NCBI RefSeq assembly: GCF_003945595.2
Contig: NW_024104771.1
Span: 124,001-188,000, forward strand
Length of the DNA stretch: 64,000 nucleotides
Direction: 5' to 3'
DNA from: Pipra filicauda
Taxonomy: Eukaryota > Chordata > Aves > Passeriformes > Pipridae
The position numbers and the translations under genes were made by a program. The notes under the pieces are model-generated. The model was not told the DNA's origin, made no database searches, and saw nothing but the letters and a program-made list of their open reading frames with translations. This document shows, in pieces, positions 29,401-41,400 of the stretch (within the stretch, counting starts at the first letter, position 1; each line of letters starts with the position of its first letter).

Positions 29401-32400
29401 GAGGTTTTGCTTTTAAAAGAGGGGTTAAACTTGAACCGCTGAGGAGAGTCTCTAATTTGGGGTCAGACTGTGGTTGTTCTGGTTTGGCCTGTGAATATCC
29501 CTCTCTATCGAGCTGGAAATTCAGCTCTGGCTGGCTGAGGCTTTGCAGCCCTTGAGCAAAAAGGGTTTGGAACGTCCCCCCTCCCCAGCTCAGACCTGCA
29601 CCCCAGCCCCAGCCCCAGCAGACCCGGAGGAGATTCCAGGATGAAGGGCCAGGACGGAACAGGGGGAGCCCAGAGGTGGATGTTTATGGGGACGGAATTC
29701 AGGGGACTGGACTCTGCAGGCAGGTCCAGACAGCAGCTAAACGTGAGGAGAAAAGGCTGGGAAAAGCAGCTGTGCACACCTGGAGCCCCAGGGGGAACAT
29801 ACCTGAGCCCAGCAGCGGGGACTCCATGCTGAGGCTGGGCAGGTTCCCGGTGTGGCTGAAGGAGCGGGAGGAGTTGCCGACGCTGGAGCTCACGAGGGAG
29901 CCCCCGGAGAAGGGTGACGAGGACGTGGAGGTGGACCCAGCCAGCTGGGCCCCCAAAATCTCTTTGCTTTTCCCCCCCTTTGGCCTGCCGGGCCCGTGCT
30001 TGTTCTTCTTGCTCCCCTTGTGCTTCTTTTCCTTCAGCACCTCTCCCTCCTCCAGGCTCAGCGACGGCATCCGCTTGTGGCTGCTGCTGCTGCTGCTCCC
30101 ACTGGTCCCACTGGTCCCCACCGAGGGGCCACTGGGGGGATTTGAGGCTTTGTAGTCCACGGGGGAGGCGTCCCGGGCTCTCTGCTGGCTCACAGCCGAG
30201 GTGGAGAAGCGCATGATGGACCCAAAGCCGGAGAAAATTACCTTCTGCTCGAAGACGTCGCCCTTCTGGCCCTCGTACAGCGGGGAGCAGTGGGAGGAGG
30301 ACGAGGAAGACACAGGTTTCCGGTACTTCTCGTCGTCCTGCTCGAGCTTGGGGAAGGTCACAAAGTCCTGGGAGCACTGCAAGCTGCTGCAGGAGGTACC
30401 TGGGGGGGCACAGGGGAGGCAGGGGGTGGCAGAACTCAGCCCACGAGGCGACAGCAGCACAGGGGCACAGCACAGGTCCTTCCTCCCAGTAAAGTGCCCG
30501 AGCTGAGCCATCCCTGTGACCTCCCCCCCCAGCCCTTGGATGCTCCCTGGGAAGCACCAGCAGCAGGTTCATCCCCACCTGTAGTGTCTGTTCCCCCCCA
30601 TCCCTGCATCCCCCTCCCATCCCTGCATCCCCCAGGAGCACCCCAGGGGATGGGACGTGACAACAGCTCGAGAAGAACCGAGCGAGGTCGGAGCAGATGG
30701 GAGCCCTGCAGGGCTCTGCCTCAAGGCTCGGGGGAGCCTGGCTGTCAGGTGTGGGCTCAGGGCTCTCCTCTCGTGCTCCTCAACCACAACTGCAGCCTGA
30801 ACCACCTACGGAGCAGAGGGCAGGTGCTGCCCAGATTGTCTGAGCACAGAATCCCTTCCCTCCTCCCTCCACTCCGACATCTGGAGCTGATTTTCCTCAG
30901 GAGCCCGTGCAGGAGGGGAGCTGGAGCACTCCTCTGCCTCCCTTCTTCCCTCTGTGCACGGAGCTGGGAGCAACCAGACTTTTCCCTTTCCCTTCAAGGG
31001 GTTAAAGAGGTCGCCATTGGCAAGGGTTGAACAGGTGAACAGGTCTCTTTGTACACAAAACATCACCACCATTCTCCCCTTCCTTCTCCTTCATCCCCAC
31101 CCTCTTTCTTCTCCTCTCCCTCCTCCTTCCCCCCTTACCTGCAGGCTGGAAGGTCCCGCTGGACGAAGCCGAGCTGAAGCCAACGGAGCTTTTCCCGCTT
31201 CCCGTCTTCTTCCCCTTGTGGCTGCTGCCATGGCTCGAGGACTTCCTGCCTTTCACCTCCGACCTGCCGACCTCTGAGGTCTCCTTGCTCCCCTCATGGT
31301 GGCTGGTGGAGCCCTGGGCAAGGCACAGACACGGGGGGGACTCACTCGAGCCAGATGTGGCCCCAGCGGGGGCTCGTTTTCCCAATTTCCCCCCAGAGCA
31401 GTAATTGCCCCCTCTGCCCACACAGGGCTGGCCAGGTCAGGTTACTCAGGAGGGAAAGGCAACATTTCCCTCTCTTGCTGCCTGGTGGCACCAGGCTTTA
31501 TACTCCCCAGGGATTACCCTCATCCCGTGGAAGTGCAGGAAATTAAAGAGGGCACTGCAATCAGGGCACAGGCAGCGGAGACTCCCCGCGCCGACCAGCC
31601 CGAGTAAACTCTGAATTTGGCCAGGATTCAAACACATATTTCAGCTTCCTCTCTCAGGTGTGCTGCTCTCAGCACAGTCATCCCACCTGGGGGAACTTGC
31701 TCATCCTTGTGCTGTCACAGGAGTTTCCCAGAGCCAGCCCAGGCCTTCCCAAACCTCCGGCAGTAAATTATTCCCCCGGTGACGCCCTCAGAGCAGCGTC
31801 TGACCACGCAGCAACAGATGCTCCCCAAACCCCAGATAAGCCTGCAGGAGACAGGGAAGCAAGGGGGATGAAGGGGCTGGCCAGATGCTGGGAAATCCAG
31901 GAGCTTGGGATGAGAGAGAGAAGTGTGGGAGTTCAGCAGGGGGAGAGGGGGACGGACGGAAAACCAGCTTCCCTGGGGTGCTCACTGTGGGATATGAAAC
32001 CTTCCCCTTCAAATCAGTTCCAAGCCAAGCCTAAGTGTTCAAAGATCACTTCTTTTAGGTGTCACTGCAACCAATCAGTATTATAAATATGGCTCTACTG
32101 TGGTGGCTGCAGCCCAAAACACCTGGGCATCAGTGAAAACACCTTCCCGTTCCTTACGGGGAAGGCAATGGAGAAGCACAAATCCCTTCCTGCCATCCCT
32201 GGCTCCAGCTGACCTCTTCCCGGGGAGAGCTGGAGGAAAAAGGGGCTTGTAAATGCAGACTCATGAATGCCCAGATAAAAATCTATCCCTCTGGTTCCTC
32301 CCACATGGTTTAATCACTCTGCACAATGCAACAGCTGGCAGGATAACACACACCAGATGTGCCGGGAATATGAAAGACAGGAGGAAGGGAGTGGTGGAAA

Positions 32401-35400
32401 TTGGGGGGTGGGAGGGGGGGGAGGAGGAGGGGGGGGGGGGGAATCTGTATTTTCTCATCACAGACTCCTGGATGTAGGAGATTAAACCTCCTTGATTTAT
32501 GAGCTCAGAGGGAGCATGAAAATCTTTCCGCCTTTCCACATGTGCCTGGGGAAGGGAAAGGGGAGCGGGGTCTGGGGGCTGTGGGAAGGCCTGAGGCTGC
32601 TCTTGGAGTCACGGGAATGGGATGGTTCTCCTTCCCAAAATTCACTGGTTTGGAGCTCAGCACAAGGTGCAGGAGGGGGAAACCACACGAGGAGACTTGT
32701 TCCAAATCCGGAGGGTCAGGAAGGGAGCGCAGGGAGGGCGAGGGAAGGATGAGTGCAAGGGGGGAAGGGGGAAAGCTGAGCTGGGAAATAAATCTTAATT
32801 GCAAAATTAAGGGAAAGAAAAAAGAGGGTAAAGAGGGGCTGAGCTGAAGGTGGGGTGTGGACACACGTGTGGGGCTGACCTGACCCCAAAGACCTCCCTG
32901 AGAGATCCCAGACACTTCGGGGCAGGATTTTCCCACCTCCTGCCAAGCTCCATCCCAGAGATTGTTTGCCAAGCAGGTCACAGCAGATGGGTCTGCAGGG
33001 TCCTACCACAAACCCTCCTCCCCACAAAGGGCCCTTCCCAGCAGAGCCTGAATTTGGGGAAGAGCCCAACCACTGCGGGACAAAGTGCAACCACACCAAA
33101 CCCTTCCCCTCCCCGTGCCTCGAGCTCCGTGGAGCTGCAGAACCTTCCAGAAGACACACGTGGGCTGCCAAGCACAACACAGCCTGGGCTGCAGGGGAGG
33201 GGGCTGCTGCCATCACCCCAGTATTAATTACAGTAACGAGGGCTGCAGTCCTGCCCCCTAACGAAGGGGATTCTGCAGCTCAAGGCTGGGGGGACCTGCA
33301 TCCCTTGTGCACAAACAGAGCCTTCAATCCCTGGATCAGCTTTTCTCCAGGGGGTGGGAATCTGTGATCTGCGTGTGTGCAGAACCACCAGCATTCCATG
33401 TGCTGCACAGGGGTGTGGGGGCAGGAAAAAATGCAGGGAACCACCGAGGAAGTGAGAGGAGGAGGCAGGAGCCACGTTTAGAAAGGTCTGTTTAAAGCAA
33501 CCACGTGAAAAATGTCACCCCAAAAACCTGCTGCCCCGGCTGGGGGGTGACAGACTGATGGGGAAACTCCTGGCTCTGACTGGGAGAGGTGGGATGGGGG
33601 CACCTGGAGGGCCCAGCAGAGGTGGGCACACACCTCCTGCTCCATCCCTGCTGTCCCCCAGGGGCTGTCCCATCCCTGCTGTCCCCCAAGGGCTGTCCCA
33701 TCCCTGCTGTCCCCATCCCTGCCGTCCCCATCCCTGCCATCCCCCAGGGACTGTCCCCATCCCTGCTGTCCCCCAGGGCTGTCCCTGCTCCCTCATCCCC
33801 CCCCTGTGCCACCGAGCAGCTCCCGAGCTCCTCCCTGGGTAATCTATTTATGGGGAATCAGAGCATCCCTGTGCCTCTGGATTGGCAGGAGGAGCTCCTT
33901 GGGGAGGCACTGATGGAACACAGAAGGGCTGGGGGAGGCTGGGGATGTGTGGGAAACACGGAGAGGCTTTGCCCTGGATTAAAGTGCTGGCGAGGGGAAG
34001 GAGGGAGGGTGTGGATGAGGAACTGCAGCAGCCCCTCAGCTGGGAGGATCAGCCTTTCCAGGCTGGATCACAGGGTCAGGGGCAGGAATTCCTGTCACCA
34101 CCTGCACCATCTCTGTGTCTGAGCCACTCACAACCTTCTTCCACAACACCACAGAATCGTGGAGTGGGTTGGGTTGGAAGGGACATTAGAGCCCATCCAG
34201 TTCCACCCCCTGGGCAGGGACACCTTCCACCATCCCAGGTTGCTCCAAGCCCTGTCCTTGGACACTTCCAGGGCTGGGGCAGCCACAGCTTCTCTGGGCA
34301 ACCTGTGCCAGGGCCTCCCCACCCTCACAGGCGGGAATTTCTTCCCAATATCCCACCTAACCCTGCTCTCTGTCAGTCTGGACAAGCCACCTTGCTGTGC
34401 CTCAAGGTTTTCTATTCTCCTGTGCAACGTTGCACTGGTGGAACAATCCAGAAAGCCTCACACAACCCCCCTCCCCTCCAAGGGGGCTGTTCAGGGTGGT
34501 AACAGGCTCTTAAATTTAGGATCAAATTTGATCTGGAGTGATTGGCAACAGAGTGAGCAAAAGTTTGGGATCTAGGCACAAAAAAAAAATGCACAAAAGA
34601 GTAAAATACACTCCCCATTCCGAGGGTTAATAACAAATCCCTGGGGAAACACTAAACCCTTGTCAGCTCCAGCACAGCCACAGCAATCAGGATCTCCCCA
34701 ATTTCAGCTTGCAGGGAGTTGAAAGCTGCCTGTAAAACTGAATTACACCCTTCCCTCCGTGTTTATAAAGGGCTGGCAGGACTTTGGAGGAGACAGTGGG
34801 TGATTGTCTGACAACTGCTCTCCCTGGCCAAGAGGCAGGTTTTGGGTTTCAGCTCAGCTTGAAAATAATCTTCTCAGGCCATCAGGTCCTGTCAGCTCCG
34901 TTAACCGGGTGAATCCACTGCTCCCAACAGCCAGAGCTGAGCTGCCTTCCCACCCCCCCGGGGAAATCAGGGGCTCTTTGGAGCAGGGAAAGCAGGAGCA
35001 GAGCTCAGAGGTTGTTCTGCTGGAACTTTCTGCTGCTCCCAGCCTTGCCAGGGCAGCTCTGACCTACATCCCCCCCTCGGCCTCACACAAATCCTCTCCA
35101 GTCCTAACCCCAAGCCCCTGTGCTTTCACCTCCCAGCCTGTCCCTGCAGTGCTTCCCACACAGCCAGACACTGCCAGCCTGGGAATTCTCCTTCCCACCA
35201 GCCAGTCCTGCCACGGAAAGGACACCCAAGCCTTTCCAAGCAGCATTTCTGTGCACAAAGGGACGTTCCTTTGTGTCCCTTTTCCCAAAAGCACAGGTTT
35301 ATTTGTTCCAGCAGGAGCCTGGCCCTTGCCCTCCTCATTTACACCAAAGAGCCCTGCTAAGGAGCTGCATGAATTCCCATTCCCACTCCCGAGTTCAGCT

Positions 35401-38400
35401 CCAAAGGTCCAAGGACTGGAGTGACCCCACTTGTTCTCTGACCCTTCACCTTGCTGTGTGCAAGCTCAGCTGTGCCTGGGCTGCTCCCCAGGATTTGGGG
35501 CTGTCAGGAGTGACAGAAATCCCAGGGCTGTCCCGATTTACAGCCGGGGGGGAGCCCATGTCAGCAGCAGGGAATCCCAGGGATACCCTGACACCCTGAC
35601 TGTGCCCCCCCTGGGCATGGAGAGGACAAACTCACTCAGGTGACACCTTCCCAGCAGGGAACTGGACTCTCTCTACACCTCAGGAGCAGAACAGGCCCCC
35701 ACACTGTGCCCCTCTGCCTGAGTCTTCCCGAAATGGAGGAGCTGAGAACCCAAGCTCCCACTGCTCCCACGGAAAAGCTGCCTCTTGGAAGCACTTGGAA
35801 GAGCTTGTGTGCTCCTGAGGTTGTCTCCTTTTTTCCCTAATAAGGGAAATTAGGAGAATAAACCAGGACAAATATAAAATGTAAGTCTAATAAAGGGTAA
35901 CACCCCTCCCCAGGCCCTGCCTTGCTGCCTCACCTGCCTGGGCTGTTCACAACGTGAGCAGCAGAAAAGGCCAAACCTTGGCTATTCATCTATTCTGTGA
36001 GAGCTTCAGGTCTGCACATCTGCTGCAAACCAGGCTGGCACTTCCAGCCCAACCCCTGGGGGGGTTCACTCCGTGATTGTGTCGTCAGTGCTGACAGAAA
36101 CCAGGAGAGCTGCCTGGAAAATTCCCAAGGTGGGCGTCGAGGAGGGGAGAGGAACCAACCTCAATGGACAAAAGCCCTTCCTGAGCTCCCCTGCCCTGCC
36201 CTGCCCCTGCCAGGGTGGTTCTCCCCATCCTCCCCCCCCAAACACTCCCATCCCAGGGGTGCCAGGGGTGGTACCTTGTCGGTGGTGACGGGCACCGGGG
36301 CCGGGGGGAGGCTGCTGGGAGGAGACTCCGGCCGCTTTTTGTGCTTCTGTTTAGGTCTCTCTTTGTCCTTCCGACTCTGGAAAAGAAATCAGAGAGCACT
36401 GGAAGGGTAACTTTCCCTCTGCTGAGAGTAACAGTTGTAAGGGAAAAGAAAGGAGGGTGTGTAGGGGTGGATTTACAACCATACATTCGTATCCCTCTTT
36501 TCTTCTCCACCCATCCACACGAGCCCAGGATCCCTTCCCCCCACAATCCCAGCTTCTGGCTGGAAGCATCCCCACTATCTCTGCCCCAGCTGCAGCCAAC
36601 ATCTGGAGAGCAGAATACCAACAGAAGCCCCAAATCACTTCATGGTAAGATGATAGGGAAGGACTTAACAAGCTCTGGCTGATTTCTGGAAACCTGAGCT
36701 TTGCTCTTGCCATTTCCCCAAAGGGACCCTGTGCCCCTTTGCCCTCCCTCTCTTGCCTCTTTTCCAGGGTTTCCCAGATCCACCCCGCCCAGAAAACGGG
36801 AGGACCTCGATCCCAGCACGTGCTGCACGTGCACAGGTAGAGAGAGCAGGTGGTGGAGAGCTCAGAGCCCACCCCAGAGACCCCCACATGCCCCCTCCCC
36901 TCCCTCCCAGCAGCTGCTCTGGGTCTGGCCCCGCTGACACGACACAGACTGTTGGGTTTGGTTTGTTCATCCTCTTTTTATCCTCTCCCTGGAACGCCAG
37001 AAATGTGGGATTCTTCAAACTGCAAACCAGGGAAAAAGCCCTGGCTGGAGAAACAGAGTCCTGCCTGCCCCTGGTTTTCTATCCATGCCCCTGGGGAGTG
37101 GTGGAGAAGGGTGGATGGGCAGGACTTGCTCCATCACACATTCCTGCTTCTGCCCTGCCTTCCTCATCTTCACACTCCACACTGAGCTGACACAGGAGCT
37201 TTTCCACGCCACAAATACCAGCTGAAAATAGTGACTTTCTTCACTGGAGCTGCAGGAACTCCTGTGCCCAGTTCCAAACTTCCCAGTGGGGTCACTGGTG
37301 TGGGGACCAGGAGAGCTGCTGTTGGATAAACACCTGCATGAGATGCAGGGCTTGGAAAAATCCATCCTCCCACCTCCCAGACTTTTTCTGGGGGGAAAAA
37401 AATGCTATTTTTGTACACACTACCCTGGCATGGGTGGTTCATCCTAGAGGCTGAAGTGCCCAGCCTGGGCTGAAGGTGTGTTCAGAACAGCCACATCAGA
37501 ATTCCCTGGCTCTCCAGGAAGATTCCTGATTGCTCCCTCATGCAGGAAAAGCCTGGTTGCAGCTGCCAGCACATGCCAAAGTTGGGATGCTGGCAGGGAG
37601 AAGAGGCAATTCCAGCAAACATCTGAGCTGCACTGTGTGTTTTGGGGGAGGAGAGGAGAGAGGGGAATAATTAGCTGAGGAATCAATAGAATAAACCAGA
37701 AAAAAGGGGGGCAGGAGGAGGGACAGGGCAGGAGGAAAATGCTGGAGAAGGCAGGTGTGAAGTGAAGCAAAAGTGCTCCAGAAATCAGCACCTCCCAGGG
37801 TGGGTCTGGCTGAATTTCTGAGCAGGAGGGAGGCCCATGATCCTGCCACGATGCCAAGGAAGATTTCACTGGGATGAACTGGTGAAAAAAAGGAGGCAAA
37901 CCCAGCCTAGAATTTCACAGTCCTCGCTGAGTGCCCAACCAGCACTGCCAATATCCATCATTTTATCACAAAACTCCTGGCATTTGGAATATCTGTTAAA
38001 ACTTCTGTTCCTGGAGCTACAATATTTCATAAGAATCCCTATTTTCTCCCCCCCCCCTCCCTTTTTTAAATACACATTTCCAGCCTTGGCAGTGAAGAAG
38101 GAAAGCTTGGAAATGTGATTTCTGCCAACTAAACTTACTGAAAGACAAATTCAAATTAAATCTTTACTAAAACTCATAATGTTTTAAATACTTGGGGGCT
38201 TCTTGTGCTATAAATTCCCGGTCTCCTGGGTTTTCTGGGACAGGAAGATGGGAAAACTGTGGCCCAGCTCATTAAGCAGCTCCTCACAGACCACGTGCAC
38301 ACCAGTGTTCACTGCTCCTGTCGCAGTAACAGTTTTTAATATCTCCATCTCGTTTTACAAATGGGGAAAACAGGGCGTGCAGGATGAGAGGATTTCACAG

Positions 38401-41400
38401 AAAGCCATCCATAAATTCAGAGGGGAAAGTCAGGGATCACGTGGACACACATTTCCCACCTTTCCCAGGTGCTGCCAGTGCCACTCGGGGAAGCCAGGAA
38501 TGGAAACCAGGGGCCAGACACCTCATCATGGCACCTCTTGCCAAGCAACTTGCACAGACCTTAAAACTTTCTGAATACCACAGAGCTCATCCTCTCGTTT
38601 GCAGCCCCCTGAATCCCAAATGGATTCCCACGAGGAAGCTGCAACAGGAGGGAGCAGGAGGCACTGAGTGATTTAATGCCACATGTTGTGGGCAGGATGA
38701 GCCAAGGCAGAGCCAAACCACTCTGGGGGAGGACAGTGAACCCACACACGGGTGGGGGAAGGCAGGAATGTCCTGACTGTCACGACAGTGATGCATAAAC
38801 CCCTTTCCCCCCCCGATTTCACCACCAAACTCACACCCTCCAGCTTCAAAATCCTGGCCTGGAAAAGCTCCCTTTGCTGCCAGCACAGAGCTGGCTCTAT
38901 ATGGGGGTGGGTACATCTGCCTGTGTCCTGCAGGAACCCTGCCTGCACAGCAGGGACCAGATTTCTGGGATGCCTCAGCTCCCAGATTTCTGGAATGCCT
39001 CAGCTCCCAGATTTCTGGGACGCCTCAGCTCCCGTTCAGACCCTTCGATAAATGATCAGGTTTTAAAAAAAAAAAAAAAGAAAAAAAGAAAAAAGATCTA
39101 AACGTTGGGGATTGAGCCCTTTCGAAGCTCTGGCCTCGACTGCACGTGCTGAGCAACTGCACTCAAACTGTTTGGGAAAATCTGTCCCCCAGAGCCCAAG
39201 CTCTGCTCTGCTCCAGGGGCTGCTCCGAACCAGAAGCACCACCCACACCTTGCTCCTCCACGGGCTTCCCAAGCACCTCTCCCCTTCCACACCACGTCCT
39301 CTCCAGGCCCTCCCTGCCATTTCTGCTCAGAACCCACAGGACTGGGCACCCAGGAGCTCTCTGGGCTCGAGCTTTGCCCAGCCTGGGTGCCCCACTGCCT
39401 TTGCACGCTCGTGTCCCCCCCTCCAGTTCATCTCTGACACCTTTGGGTGCTCAAAAGGCAACAGGATCCGGTGAATTCTTCAGTATTCCTGGAGCAATGC
39501 AGTGGCCTGTGTTCAAACAGGCAGGACAGCCAATTCTGTCACCCCGTGGGTGGGGTTGGGCTGCCCCCAGACCACGGCGCTGGTGGGAAGGTGACGGTGC
39601 CTGTCATGGCCATGGCACTGAGAGCTGGGCTGTCAGTCCCTCCTGGACACCTGACAGACCCTCACCCAGCCCAGGCTCGCCCCAGGGGCTTTGAAACCTG
39701 TGGGTTCTCCCTCCAGGAACCAGAAAGCTCCAAAAGCTTCCTGCAGGAGCCGCCGAGAGGGGAGGGCAGGGCGAGAGGGGGAACCGGCACTTTGGTCCCC
39801 TTTTGGTCCCCACCTTGTCTCCCGGGCACAGAGGTGCCAGGAAACCTCCAGGAGACTTTATGGACAACATAAACCACAGGCAAGAGCCAGGCCTGCCTGA
39901 AGGAGGAATCAGGGGAGGAGGAGGAGGAAGGAGAGAAGAGGAAACCTCTCACCACCCCCATCCCACCTTTGCCAGCCCAGCCCTACCTTGCAGCCGCCCG
40001 GCGTTCCCCGCGGAAGAGCTGCGGGCTGCAGGGAACGGGAACCTGCCCCCAGCACCAAACCTCACGGAAAACAACCTCTCCCCGAGCAGGATTGAGCAGC
40101 TGGGGCTTGGCATGTGGGCACGGAGCGGGGCAGCCCCGCGGCGGGGGGAGCGCGGCCGCATCGGGGGCGGGACGGCGACACAAAACCCCCCTTTGGAGCT
40201 CCCCGGAGCAGGAGGGACCAAACGGGAGCTCCCGCTGCCAAAAAGGGGCCGGGAGCAGCTCCTCCACCTCCGGCTCCCCTTCCCAGAGCCCCCTTCTCTT
40301 CTCATCTGCTGGACACCAGCAATTGGATCGTTAAAAGGAGATTGGGCAGAGGGAAGGAGAGAGGGAAGAGCCGGGAGCTGGGAAGAGCCAAGTGGGCTCT
40401 GCTCCCTCCCTCCCTCTTTCCCAGGCTCTCTGAACTCCCGCACCCGGAGGAGGAGGAGGAGGAGGAGGAGGAGGAGGAGGAGGAGGAGGAGGAGGCCTGG
40501 CTCCACGGCAACAGCAGTGAGGAGGAAGGCAGCACGGGACGGAGGGACACGAGGGATCTCCCTGCGACCTCACTGTACCCGGGGCCGTGCCAAGGGCTTT
40601 GTGGCTTTGCCTTAAAACACCCTCCAAGTGTGTGAGAGTTTTCCAGCAGGACACACAGCCAGCCCTCTCCAGGCTTTGTGTGCTCCCAACAGACCCATGC
40701 AAGCAGCTACAGGAAAAAAGCATCCCTTTGCCCTCTGTGCCTGTGTGGACACAGAATTCCAGGGCAGACCTCTGTCACCAGCCCCTCGGAGACCCACTGG
40801 GATTAGATTTCAGCACAGGTTGCCCAGAGAAGCTGTGGCTGCCCCTGGATCCCTGGAAGTGTCCAAGGCCAGGTTGGACAGGGTTTGGAGCAACCTGGGC
40901 TGGTGGGAGGTGTCCCTGCCCATGGCAGGGGGTGGCACTGGGTGGGCTTTAAGGTCCTTTCCAACCCAAACCATTCCATGATTCCATGATTCTATAAGCA
41001 CTCCCTCTTTCCTGTGTTCCTGGACAGAGACTTTTCATCTCCCTGCAGTGTTCCATTATCCCAATTACAAGCTGATTGATTTTACTTAGGGATTCCAGGT
41101 GTTCCCTAAGAACAACACCGGACAAGTGTCTCCCTCCAAAAACACATTGGGATTGGGACATGCCCAAAAAACACAGCAGTGCCTGTGCTCCTGCCTGCTC
41201 CTGGAGGGGCAAATTTCATTTCCAAGGCCTGTGGCAACTTTTTCAAGCAGACAAAATAGGTGACAGAACATCTGTGCTCCATTCGTGCCCCGAGTGCGTC
41301 ATCCCTGGTATTTAGCTATTGTTTCTCTTCTTTTTTTCAAGTCTTTCTTTTTTTAAAACAAACCAACCCTGCAAAGGCTCCCACAGGGCACAGAGCACAC

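Larger units (their letters stand above)
31314..36274 (-). other. MLLT6: MLLT6 intron 8
   Basis: About 5 kb of non-coding sequence. It contains a G-rich tract (32403-32441), a CCCTGCTGTCC minisatellite (33630-33785) and a reverse CR1 copy (34152-34395). I saw no additional exon with conserved coding sequence; the open frames here are short and lack family resemblance. Confidence 0.7.

Noticed and set aside
32070..32095. CCAAT and TATAAATA words close together
   Set aside because: They are only a few bases apart, unlike a real CCAAT/TATA promoter, and lie in an intron with no exon following.
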